DNA from: Tessaracoccus coleopterorum | Lineage (GTDB): Bacteria; Actinomycetota; Actinomycetes; Propionibacteriales; Propionibacteriaceae | Reading direction: 5' to 3' | DNA: 64,000 nucleotides | Assembly (NCBI RefSeq): GCF_011174705.1 | Contig: NZ_JAANIJ010000001.1 | Span: forward strand, 2,790,001-2,854,000 | In this document: positions 53,009-60,968 of the stretch, one piece after another | How positions within the stretch are numbered: position 1 is the stretch's first letter | Layout: each line of letters opens with the position of its first letter | The notes under the pieces: generated by a model | Databases searched by the model: none | What the model was told of the DNA's origin: nothing | Seen by the model: only the letters and a program-made list of their open reading frames with translations | Translations under genes and position numbers: made by a program

Positions 53009-53589
53009 ATGTTCTACCCGATCATTCATGGACTTAACGGCGAGTATGACTATCTGGCCGAGAGTGACAATTGGACGTGGGTGCAGCTCTGGCTCGAACC
53101 GGATCCCTTTGCGGACAACTTTGACACGTTGGGACTTCTGCTCAGGGCCAGTGACAGATATAGCAATGGCAGGTTTGACCCGGCTGTCTCCGATGGGCTG
53201 GAGATTAGGCCTGCAAGGGTTCATCTCGGCTTGGGTGCGATCTACATGTATCGATCCATCGGCTCTGCGTTCGCCGAGTTTCTTCTTGCCGAGAAGTGGT
53301 TGATGCGGGGAATCAACAAGCCCTTCTTGCGTCCCGACATCGAGAGGATGTTCCTGAGGGGCTCCTCGCAACCTGGCACAACATGGCAGTGGTGGCAAAG
53401 GTCCTCGGATACCACAAGGCGGACATAGACTCCGTCATCCAGAAGGCCTGGAAGGAATCGTCCGGGCTGTCGGGGCCATCGCGGTACTGGAAGGAAGACG
53501 ATGAATTTCTGCTCCGGGCTGTGAGGTCGCTGGAATACCTCCATGAGGCCAAGTTCGGCTACCGTCCACAACCCATGGAACATCGCTGA
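53009..53589 (+). CDS. Orphan hypothetical protein, lower GC, one frameshift
   Basis: About 193 residues, not recognised. ATG 53009 opens MFYPIIHGLNGEYDYLAESD and continues NWTWVQLWLEPDPFADNFDT, AIYMYRSIGSAFAEFLLAEK; after one frameshift near 53358 it resumes EGLLATWHNMAVVAKVLGYH and ends FGYRPQPMEHR. It is soluble, rich in aromatic residues, with no signal or helix. Codon use is clearly less GC-biased than its neighbours (many A/T third positions), indicating recent acquisition. It sits between a degenerate and an intact tRNA-Leu. An immunity or antitoxin-like role is possible for a lone islet gene but there is no positive evidence. Confidence 0.6.
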
Positions 53590-53637
53590 TGCGTCATGTG
53601 AGTCCGATCCACGTCCCGTGCCTCGTGCGACGGATCC

Positions 53638-53875
53638 TCACCGTTGACCCATCCGGTGACCACCCGGCCGTCCTCGACGCGCACCACCCGACCCTGCCGC
53701 TGATCTGACCCCTGCCCGGCTTCCGTCCTTGCCGGGGAGCTGTCGACCGCGACGGATCCCGGTATGCCCGAGCAGACGCATCGCCTTGTCGGCAAGGTGA
53801 ATGGTGACCTCGAGGCCATCAGGCAAACGCAGGAGAAGGACCGGCTCGAACCCGCGTATCGCGCGTTCAGGCCGG
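53638..53875 (-). pseudogene. Possible remnant coding region downstream of tRNA-Leu
   Basis: On the minus strand the frame reads FEPVLLLRLPDGLEVTIHLA and DKAMRLLGHTGIRRG, then, in another frame, GRVVRVEDGRVVTGWVNGED. Codon positions are GC-biased as in real genes. It may be a small frameshifted gene of about 80 residues ending near 53600. The first part falls inside the region duplicated at 52341. No family recognised. The whole gap 53590-53900 holds nothing else I can support. Confidence 0.35.
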
Positions 53876-53900
53876 TTCCGATGTCGTGCGACATCACGGG

Positions 53901-53982
53901 TGCCGAAGAAGGGACTTGAACCCTCACGCCCGAAGGCACAGGAACCTAAATCCTGCGTGTCTACCAATTCCACCACTTCGGC
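53901..53982 (-). tRNA. tRNA-Leu (anticodon UAG)
   Basis: Minus-strand cloverleaf with acceptor GCCGAAG (53982-53976) pairing with CTTCGGC (53908-53902), D-arm GGTGGAATTGGTAGACAC, anticodon stem-loop CAGGA-TTTAGGT-TCCTG giving anticodon TAG at 53948-53946, a long variable arm (class II, TGCCTTCGGGCGT) and a T-arm GAGGGTTCAAGTCCCTT. Discriminator A at 53901; CCA is not encoded. It reads CUA codons (and other CUN by wobble). A degenerate copy lies 1480 bases to the left in the same direction. Confidence 0.95.
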
Positions 53983-54069
53983 ATGCCCCGATCGGGCGTG
54001 GGTCAGTCTAGGGCAGATCGGGCGGTCGCCTCGCCGCGGTCCGCGCTCCCGTGGTGTCGCCCGGAACGT

Positions 54070-54135
54070 GTTCAACCGAATGGTTGACAAAGGCGGGCGG
54101 AGGGCGCAGGCTTGTTGTCAACCAGTTGGTTGAAC
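54070..54135. promoter_or_regulatory. Two CAACC-N4-GGTTG dyads upstream of the ArsR gene
   Basis: GTTCAACCGAATGGTTGAC (54070-54088) and GTCAACCAGTTGGTTGAAC (54117-54135) share the core CAACC-N4-GGTTG, 47 bases apart. The second ends where the ribosome site aggag begins. A TTGACA (54084-54089) lies in the first dyad and could be the -35 box. Autoregulation by the downstream ArsR-type repressor is the simplest reading. Confidence 0.7.
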
Positions 54136-54146
54136 AGGAGATTGAT

Positions 54147-54502
54147 ATGACCGATGACCTCTCCGGGGTGTTCGCGGCACTCGCCGATCCGACCCGACGC
54201 GACATCGTCGCGCGGCTCGCCGTCGGGACGCGACCGTGGGGGAGCTTGCGGCCCCGTACGACGTCAGCATGCAGGCCGTCTCCAAGCACCTGAAGGTGCT
54301 CGAGGGGCAGGGCTCGTCACCCGCGGACGCGATGCGCAGCGTCGCCCGGTGCACCTTGAGGCCAACGTGTTCGACCTCTTGACCGGGTGGATCGAGCGTT
54401 ACCGCAGGCAGGCCGAGGCCCGCTATGCCCGACTTGACGACGTCCTCGACGAACTGAACCACAACCCTCAGACGGGGAGCTCCAGGAAGGAGCGGTGTCA
54501 TG
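54147..54502 (+). CDS. ArsR-family transcriptional regulator, frameshifted
   Basis: About 118-residue winged-helix repressor. MTDDLSGVFAALADPTRRDI is the classic ArsR/SmtB opening; VGELAAPYDVSMQAVSKHLK is the recognition helix and AGLVTRGRDAQRRPVHLEAN the wing. No metal-binding Cys pair is present. The end (LDDVLDELNHNP) is the SRPBCC-associated ArsR type. Frameshifts near 54228, 54308 and 54473; healing the last gives a stop at 54500-54502 overlapping the next start. Always found as a pair with an AHSA1-type protein in this subgroup, so it likely represses both genes through the dyads at 54070-54135. Confidence 0.9.
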
Positions 54503-54997
54503 AGCACCACAACCACAACCCGCTACCGGCAGGCCGCCATTGAGGCGGTGGAGGACCGGCCCATCATCCGGATCACCCGCGACTTCCGCGCGACGCCGGC
54601 CCAGCTGCTGAAGGCCCACATCGACCCGCAGATCTTCGCCAGGTGGAACGGCCCGGACGATCTCACCAACGAGATCATCGAGTGGGACGCGCGTGACGGC
54701 GGGAGCTGGCGCTACACCCACCGCCGTGGCGACGACGCCTACTCGTTCCGCGGCTGCTTCCACACCGTGCGCGAGGACCGGATCGTCCAGACCTTCACCT
54801 GGGAGGGCATGCCCGACGAGGTCTCCCTCGAGACGATCCGCTTCGAGGACCTCGGCGGAGGCATCACCCGGCTGATCGGGGAGTCCCTCTGCGACACCTT
54901 CGAGGGCCGCGACGCCTGGCTGGCCTCCGGGATGGAGACCGGCGTGCAGCAGGGCTACGACAAGCTCGAGGCGCTGTTGCCCGAGGTCGACGCGTAG
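54500..54997 (+). CDS. SRPBCC (AHSA1-type) protein
   Basis: Intact 165-residue START-like fold protein. After a Thr-rich start, RPIIRITRDFRATPAQLLKA and HIDPQIFARWNGPDDLTNEI give the AHSA1 signature, followed by RDGGSWRYTHRRGDDAYSFR, GCFHTVREDRIVQTFTWEGM and the final helix [20 protein letters not shown]. Such proteins bind hydrophobic ligands; here it is coupled to an ArsR regulator, a common stress-response pair of unknown ligand. Its 3' end overlaps the convergent yigZ-type gene by 43 bases. Confidence 0.93.
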   Translation: MSTTTTTRYRQAAIEAVEDRPIIRITRDFRATPAQLLKAHIDPQIFARWNGPDDLTNEIIEWDARDGGSWRYTHRRGDDAYSFRGCFHTVREDRIVQTFTWEGMPDEVSLETIRFEDLGGGITRLIGESLCDTFEGRDAWLASGMETGVQQGYDKLEALLPEVDA

Positions 54998-55643
54998 TCG
55001 GTCCACCGCTCGTCGACGGGGACGGCCTCCAGGCTCCCCGCCGACAGCGTCGCCAGCGCCACCGTCAGCTCGTCGACCGCGGTGGACGGAACGGCCACCC
55101 GGATGTGGGCCCGGTCGGTCCAGTCGACGCCGTCGACGACCACCGGCACCCCGGACGGTAGCGTGAGCCCCCGCAACTGGTCCTCCATCGAACCCGCCGA
55201 TGCGAAGTCGACGTCGATCCTGAGGATCCGGCTGAGCACCACCCGGCGGGTGCCCGCAGCCTCCATCGCCTGGGCGACGGCGTCGGTGTAGGCCCGCACC
55301 AGGCCGCCCGCCCGAGCTTGATGCCGCCGAAGTAGCGGGTGACGACGGCGACGACGTCGCTCAGCCCGACGCGCTGCAGCGCGGTCAGCATGGGAATACC
55401 TGCGGTGCCCGCCGGTTCGCCGTCGTCCGAGCTGCGGGCGGTTCGCCCGTCGGGGCCGAGGATGAAGGCGGAACAGTGGTGCCGGGCATCGAAGTGCTCC
55501 GAGCGGCGCCCTCGATGACGGAGCGGGCCTGCTCCTCTGTGGTGACGCGGCGGATCCTGGTGAGGAACCGCGAGCGCCTGATCTCCAACTCGACGTCCGC
55601 CCCTCACCGGGGCGGCGTCAATGGTGAGGAACGATTCAGACAC
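54955..55643 (-). CDS. YigZ/IMPACT-family protein, frameshifted
   Basis: About 229 residues. GTG 55643 opens MSESFLTID (overlapping the bcp stop by 8 bases). The N-terminal UPF0029 (IMPACT) domain shows [60 protein letters not shown] and [20 protein letters not shown]; a DUF1949-type C-terminal domain ([20 protein letters not shown]) follows. Frameshifts near 55605, 55500 and 55310. The frame runs into the SRPBCC gene end; the true stop may be earlier by a further frameshift. Cellular function unknown. Confidence 0.85.
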
Positions 55644-56114
55644 CGAGCTCGCGGCGGAGCTTCGCCACGTGGCCCGTCGCCTTGACGTTGTACTGCGCCA
55701 CCCGGACGACGCCCTTGCCGTCGGCGTCGACGTCGATCACGAAGGTGGAGCGGAGCACGCCGACGATCTCCTTGCCGTACAGCTTGCGGGGCCGTAGGCG
55801 CCGTAAGCGTTGAGGACGTTCTTGTCGGGGTCCGCGAGCAGTGTGAAGCCGATGTTGGACTGCGAGGTGAAGCGGGCCAGCTTCTCGACCGTGTCAGGCG
55901 AGCAGCCCAGCACCGTGTAGCCGCCACCGGTGAAGGAATCCAGCGCCGCGGAGAAGTCGACCGCCTGCGTGGTGCAGCCGGGTGTCATGGCGGCGGGGTA
56001 GAAGTACAGGACGACGGTGCGGCCGGCGAAGTCGGATAGTGATACGTCCGTGCCGTTCTGGTCCGGCAGGGTGAAGTCGGGCGCGGGCGTGCCGGTCGTC
56101 AGTCGTGCAGTCAT
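55636..56114 (-). CDS. bcp: Peroxiredoxin, Bcp type, one frameshift
   Basis: About 159 residues; thiol peroxidase. [20 protein letters not shown] opens the fold; the peroxidatic Cys is in [16 protein letters not shown]. The residue where many Bcp proteins place the resolving Cys (TPGCTxEAC) is Val here, so it may work as a 1-Cys enzyme or use another Cys such as the one in [12 protein letters not shown]. The end is [20 protein letters not shown]. One frameshift near 55790. Start ATG 56114 is preferred over upstream in-frame ATGs that extend into non-conserved sequence. Confidence 0.92.
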
Positions 56115-56217
56115 GGGGGCCAGTGTAACGGGGGCCGTGGAGGCCATCGCGCGGGGTTTTGTGGCGTGAAATGGTGGGGTGAATAGGGTGGGGCACAAGC
56201 GCTGTTAGGAGATTGAC

Positions 56218-56541
56218 ATGGGCAACCGTTCCGTCGAACAGATTCGGGCCGATCTGGCGGCCAACCGTGGGCAGTTCGTGGAGATCACCGCCGACACCGT
56301 CGAGTCGCTCAAGCCGCAGAACATCGCGCGCGCGAGCGCCGAGCAGGTGAAGCAGTTCGCCCGGGCGGAGTTCGAGTCCGTGTCCGCGCCGCTGCGCGAC
56401 GAGCGTGGCGGATGGAAGCTCGACAAGCTGCTGATCGCGGGCGGTGCGGTGCTCGGCGTGATCGTCTTCGCCGTCACTCTCAACTCGGTGGCCCAGCGAC
56501 GGGTGCTCGCCACGGCCCAGCGTCGGGCGATCGAGAAGTGA
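56218..56541 (+). CDS. DUF3618 single-helix membrane protein
   Basis: Intact 107-residue protein with ATG 56218 and an AGGAG at 56207-56211. MGNRSVEQIRADLAANRGQF and FVEITADTVESLKPQNIARA match the DUF3618 coiled-coil motif; one C-terminal transmembrane segment (LLIAGGAVLGVIVFAVTLNS) and a basic end. Orientation is probably N-in with a helical head. The stop overlaps the GroES-like start by GTGA. Proteins of this family lie near membrane-stress genes; function unknown. Confidence 0.88.
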   Translation: MGNRSVEQIRADLAANRGQFVEITADTVESLKPQNIARASAEQVKQFARAEFESVSAPLRDERGGWKLDKLLIAGGAVLGVIVFAVTLNSVAQRRVLATAQRRAIEK

Positions 56542-56864
56542 GCGACGCCGCAGGCCTTCCCATCCGCATGCTGCACGACCGGGTGCTCGTCGACGTCGAC
56601 GCGGCGGCCGGGGAACGACGCAGCACCAGCGGCATCCTCATTCCCGCAACGGTCCAGATGGGCCGACGGCTCACCTGGGCGAAGGTGGTCGCGGTCGGAC
56701 CGAGCGTGCGCTCCGTCGAGACCGGCGACCGGGTGCTGTTCGATCCCGAGGAACGCGCCGAGGTCGAGCTCCAGGCCAAGACATACGTGCTCCTGAGGGA
56801 GCGAGACATCCACGCCGCCGCATCCGACAATGTCGCGGACACCGGCACCGGTCTGTACCTGTAG
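56538..56864 (+). CDS. GroES-like (chaperonin 10 fold) protein
   Basis: Intact 108-residue protein. After MSDAAGLPIRMLHDRVLVDV the GroES-like beta-barrel shows STSGILIPATVQMGRRLTWA, KVVAVGPSVRSVETGDRVLF and FDPEERAEVELQAKTYVLLR; the mobile-loop position is short. It lacks a neighbouring groEL, and is coupled to DUF3618 by GTGA overlap, so it is probably a GroES homologue with another role. The housekeeping groES is expected elsewhere. Confidence in the fold is good, in the function low. Confidence 0.85.
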   Translation: MSDAAGLPIRMLHDRVLVDVDAAAGERRSTSGILIPATVQMGRRLTWAKVVAVGPSVRSVETGDRVLFDPEERAEVELQAKTYVLLRERDIHAAASDNVADTGTGLYL

Positions 56865-56873
56865 GAGGAACAA

Positions 56874-57769
56874 GTGGGCGACGTCGTCGTCGTAGGGTCC
56901 CTGAACGTCGATCTGCACCTGTTGCTGCAGCGGCACATCCGCCCGGGGAGACGCTCCTCGCGGGCGGAGGCACGTTCTCGCCCGGTGGGAAGGGCGCCAA
57001 CCAGGCGTGCGCCGCCGCGCTGGCCGGTGCCGGAACCGTGATGCTCGGCGCGCTGGGCGACGACGCCGCGAGCGCGGTGGCGACCAGCCGGCTCGAGGAG
57101 GCGGGTGTCGACCTGTCGGGTGTCCGGCGGATCCCCGGGCCTTCCGGGCTGGCCGTGGTGAGCGTCGACGCGCAGGGCGAGAACACCGTCGTGGTGGTGC
57201 CCGGCGCAAATGCGGGCGTCACCCCGGAGATGGTCAACGAGTGGAGCGGGCGGATCGCCGCGGCAGGGGTGGTCGTGCTGCAGGGGGAGATCTCCGCAGA
57301 GAGCAGCCTCGCCGCCGCGCGCGCGGTGCGGGGAGGCTGGTGGTCAACCTGGCACCCGTCATCGAGGTCGCTCCCGAGCTGCTGCTCGCGGCCGACCCGC
57401 TCGTCGTCAACGAGCACGAGGGGGCTGCCGCGCTCACCCAGCTTGGCGGGCCCGAACTCGAGGACCCCGGGGCGATCGTGCGCGGCCTGCGCGCGGCTGG
57501 TGTCGCGACGGTTGTGATGACGGTCGGGTCTGCCGGGTCCCTGGTGGCCGACGGCGACGGGGTCGTTGCCGTGTCGTCCCCGAAGGTGAGGGCGGTCGAC
57601 ACCGTCGGCGCCGGAGACGCGTTCTGTGGCGCGCTCGCTGCGCGGCTGGCAGACGGGGCGACGCTGCTCGATGCCGCCGCGTACGCGAGCCGGTTCGCGG
57701 CCTACACCGTCCAGTTCGAGGGCGCGCAGGCGTCCTACCCGGCCCCGGGCGGTGCTGCCCGAGGCCTGA
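56874..57769 (+). CDS. Ribokinase-like PfkB carbohydrate kinase, frameshifted
   Basis: About 298 residues. GTG 56874 has an AGGAGG at 56863-56868. Motifs: VVVVGSLNVDLHLLLQRHIR, GGGTFSPGGKGANQACAAAL (substrate-binding PfkB motif 1), VVVVPGANAGVTPEMVNEWS and VRAVDTVGAGDAFCGALAAR (PfkB motif 2 with catalytic Asp). Frameshifts near 56945, 57330 and 57750; a short end VLPEA at 57767-57769 is likely. Sugar not certain: ribokinase is the closest match. It overlaps tail-to-tail with the GT87 gene. Confidence 0.9.
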
Positions 57770-59003
57770 GCGTCGTGCGGCATCGTCGCGTCGTCGCCGC
57801 ACCGGAGGCAGGTCGCGAGCACCGCGATCAGGGCAACGCCCCACAGGGTCTGGGCGTTGCCCAGGATGTGCTGCCACCACGTCCAGCGCCGCTCGGCACC
57901 GCCCTCGGCCGGCATGCTCCAGATGAGACGGCTGGCGAAGATGACGAGGCCGGCGACGGCCGTGACAAGGAACCGGGTCGCTCCGGTTGCCCGCCACCGC
58001 TCGACGAGCACCACGAGGGCCGGGGCAGCCCACACCCAGTGGTGCGACCAGGACACGGGCGAGGCGAGCAGTACATAGGTGGCCATCGTGATCAGCGCAG
58101 ACGTCACCAGGCCCGCGCGCAGCTGCAGGTGGATGAGGAACAGACAGGTCAGGCCAGCGGCGGCGCACAGCAGGAACCAGAGGAGTCCTCCGCCGTCGCC
58201 GTCGGTCAGGCGCACTAGCGCGCCGTTGAATGACTGGTTCGACACGTAGGCCAGGCCGCCGATGCGGGAGGGATCAAACAGGACGCTCGTCCAGTAGTTG
58301 ACGGAGTCCCGCGGAGCCGCCGCGAGGCCGATACCGGTCCAGACCACGGCCGAGACGACTGCCTGACCCAGCGCCCGCCAGTCGCGGCGCACCAGGAAGT
58401 AGGCGAGGAACACGGCGGGCGTGAGCTTGATCGCCATGGCGAGGCCCACGAGCCAGCCGCGCCACGGCCGGCCCCTGCCCGCGAGCACGTCGACGGCGAT
58501 GAGCGCCATCAGTAGGGCGTTGACCTGGCCGAATGACACCGTCTCCCGCAGGGGGCCGAGTGTGAGGGCCAGCACGAAGGCGGGCAGCACCAGGGCCGTC
58601 GGCCACCCGGACCCGCGCACCACGAGACGCTGGACGAGCCAGGTCGAGGCGAGGGTGGCGGTCGTCAGCAGCAGGTTCGCCGCCCACATGGGCAGCAGCG
58701 CGAGCGGGACGAACAGGATCGCCGCGAACGGTGGGTACGTGAAGGGCAGGCCGAGCCCTGCCTGGGTCTCCGGAAGCGGCCCGTAGAGGTCGCCGCCCGC
58801 AGCAGCACCTCGGCGCCCAGCCGGTAGACGTCGAGGTCGATCCGGTAGGGGAGGAAGCCGCCGCCCGGTACGCCGAACAGGAGCAGCCAGCAGCCCACCA
58901 CCGCCGCGACCGTGAGGAGGCGGCGTGCCCATGGGCTCTGGAGCCGGGCAGAGGCCTTCTCCCAGGTGGCCTGGGCCTGAGCCGTGCGGGCTCGACTGAT
59001 CAT
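57741..59003 (-). CDS. GT87-type polyprenyl-phosphomannose-dependent mannosyltransferase, frameshifted
   Basis: About 420 residues, polytopic GT-C enzyme (DUF2029/GT87). ATG 59003 gives MISRARTAQAQATWEK, then helices (LLTVAAVVGCWLLLFGV), the loop with the catalytic Asp LPYRIDLDVYRLGAEVLLRG and YGPLPETQAGLGLPFTYPPF, and further membrane helices (LAAILFVPLALLPMWAANLL, GWLVGLAMAIKLTPAVFLAY, ALVVLVERWRATGATRFLVT). Similar to PimE and other mannosyltransferases that use polyprenyl-P-mannose, linking it to the GDP-mannose genes at 16.9 and 24.4 kb. One frameshift near 58800; the exact end near 57741 is uncertain because the frame reads on through the ribokinase end. Confidence 0.85.
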
Positions 59004-59234
59004 GATCTCCCTACTCCGCCGACGTGCGCCTGCATGCAGCCCGCGTCCAGAGGGTCTCATCCGGTGGCTCCCGCCCGGGTGGGCGCAGCTGACTGCCGGA
59101 TCAGGGTATCAGCGTCGGCTCCGGAGGTCGTGAGCCCATCAGCGCTCCGTCGCGTCGGGGGCGCCGCCGTGACGCCCGGGGCCCGGCCATCCCGACCAGG
59201 TTCGAGGAGGTGGGGCAGCCGGAGCGTCCACGGC

Positions 59235-59780
59235 TCAACCACTACCCTCGGACGAGATGTCCTGGCTCCAGAGGATCGTGCCGTCGGGGTTGTGGTACGT
59301 GTAGCGGAGCCGCTGGGTGGGTACCACCCCGTAGAGCTCCATCGTGGGGAAGATCTGTCCATGGGCCACCGACTCCAGGTCGTCGAGCAGCGCGTCGAAC
59401 GCGGCGGCGGCCGCCACCGGGTCGCGTGGTTCGGTGAAGGTGTAGGTGAACCGGATCAGATCCGGGTGCTCGCCGGTGATCTGGATGTCGGAGTACAGGT
59501 CGTCGAACTGCTCGAGGAGCTTGGGGATCTGGGATGCCTCGAGTGCCACGTAGTCATCGAGTGCCGCGCTCTGCGCCTCGACCTCGACCGCGCCGGCCGG
59601 CTCCTCCCCGGGCTCCTGGCCGGGCTCCTGGCTCGGCTCCGGCACCACGGCGGAGACCGGTGTCTCGACGGTGACGCGGTCGGGGTCGGTGGGGTCGCTG
59701 CTGATGCTGACGGCGCACCCGGAGAGGATCGCCGCGAGCGCGGCGAGGATCGCGATGGTGAAGGTCCTGCCCAGGCTCAC
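59235..59780 (-). CDS. Putative lipoprotein, DUF4854-like
   Basis: Intact 181-residue exported protein. The signal peptide RTFTIAILAALAAILSGC ends in a lipobox Cys. A Glu/Pro-rich linker (PEPSQEPGQEPGEEPAGAVE) follows, then a globular domain ALDDYVALEASQIPKLLEQF, HPDLIRFTYTFTEPRDPVAA and QRLRYTYHNPDGTILWSQDI, which resembles DUF4854-type lipoprotein domains; I am unsure of the family number. Start ATG 59780. The 231-base gap to the GT87 gene (59004-59234) shows nothing else. Confidence 0.8.
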   Translation of the reverse strand: MSLGRTFTIAILAALAAILSGCAVSISSDPTDPDRVTVETPVSAVVPEPSQEPGQEPGEEPAGAVEVEAQSAALDDYVALEASQIPKLLEQFDDLYSDIQITGEHPDLIRFTYTFTEPRDPVAAAAAFDALLDDLESVAHGQIFPTMELYGVVPTQRLRYTYHNPDGTILWSQDISSEGSG

Positions 59781-59963
59781 GGTCGTGGCCCTTCCGGTTC
59801 GGGTGCGTTTACCGCCAGAGCATAGGCGAGGGTGGGGCCGACCGTCCGGTGCCCGCGACGGTGGCTCCCGCGCGAAAGTGGCGGGCCACGCCGTCTAGGG
59901 TGGGATGAGTGGCGCCGCTGCCGCGACCGCGGGCGCCGTCGCCTGAATCAAGGAGGGAACCAA

Positions 59964-60898
59964 GTGAAGAGCATCACCATGAAGGGCGCGGGCATCGAGG
60001 CCCGGCCATCGTCACCGGCGTCATGCGCATCCAGGAGAAGTCCGACGCGGAGGTGCGTGCCCTGTTCGACGCCTCGCTCGAGGCCGGCATCGACTTCTTC
60101 GATCACGCAGACATCTACGGCGACGGCCCGGCCCACGGCTGTGAGGCGCGCTTCGCGGAGGCGTTGAAGCTGACCCCGGCCGATCGCGCAGACATCACGC
60201 TCCAGACAAAGGCCGGCATCGTCAAGGACGGCCCGTACTTCGACTTCTCCTACGGCCACATCATCGAGGCGGTGGAGGGATCGCTGCGGGCGCTGCGCAC
60301 CGACTACATCGACATCCTGCTGCTGCACCGTCCGGACGCGCTGGTTGAGCCCGAGGAGGTCGCCCGCGCGTTCGACGAGCTCGAGGCCGCAGGGAAGGTG
60401 CGGGCGTTCGGCGTCTCGAACCACACCCCCATGCAGATCGAACTGCTGAAGCGTCACGTCAAGCAGCCGCTGGTGGCCAACCAGGTGCAGCTGTCGATCA
60501 CGCACGCGCCGATCATCGCGCAGGGCCTTGCCATGAACATGGCGGGCCAGACGCAGTCGGTCAGCCGCGATCTGGGCATCGTCGACTACTGCCGCCTGCA
60601 CGACATCACCCTCCAGGCGTGGTCGCCGTTCCAGGCGGCGTTCTTCAACGGGGTGTTCCTCGGCAACCCCGACTACCCCGAGCTGAACGCCGTGATCGAC
60701 CGGCTCGCCGTCGAGTACTCCGTGCCCGCGGAGGCGATCGCGACGGCGTGGATCGTGCGCCATCCGGCGAACATCCAGGTCGTTCTCGGCACGACGTCGC
60801 CCGACCGGGTCCGTGCCGCGGCGCTGGGCGCGGACATCGAGCTGACGCGGCCGCAGTGGTACGAGCTGTACCGGGCCGCGGGGTACCTCGTCCCCTGA
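59964..60898 (+). CDS. Aldo/keto reductase, one frameshift
   Basis: About 311-residue NADPH-dependent oxidoreductase, YdhF-like. GTG 59964 has an AGGAGG at 59951-59956. The catalytic Asp/Tyr are in FFDHADIYGDGPAHGCEARF, Lys in LQTKAGIVKDGPYFD and His in LLLHRPDALVEPEEVARAFD; SWSPFQAAFF-like region QAWSPFQAAFFNGVFLG and cofactor-binding AIATAWIVRHPANIQVVLGT complete the barrel. One frameshift near 60000. Substrate unknown. Followed by a hairpin and a convergent acyltransferase gene. Confidence 0.92.
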
Positions 60899-60913
60899 GG
60901 GCCTCGGACGAGG

Positions 60914-60941
60914 GGTGGCCCGGCTGATCTGTCGGGCCACC
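60914..60941. terminator. Hairpin between aldo/keto reductase and acyltransferase genes
   Basis: ggtggcccg (60914-60922) pairs perfectly with cgggccacc (60933-60941) around a 10-base loop. It lies between two convergent genes and probably terminates transcription from one or both, though no T run follows. Confidence 0.6.
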
Positions 60942-60968
60942 GGCCCACGAACCGAGGGCGTAGCGGGC

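Noticed and set aside
54158-54516. Gene on the minus strand across the ArsR gene
   Set aside because: Shadow frame; the plus strand carries a clear ArsR winged helix with a ribosome site and operators.
56671-57740. Extension of the GT87 frame through the ribokinase gene
   Set aside because: The extension is antisense to a convincing PfkB kinase; only 57741-59003 has transmembrane and GT87 character.
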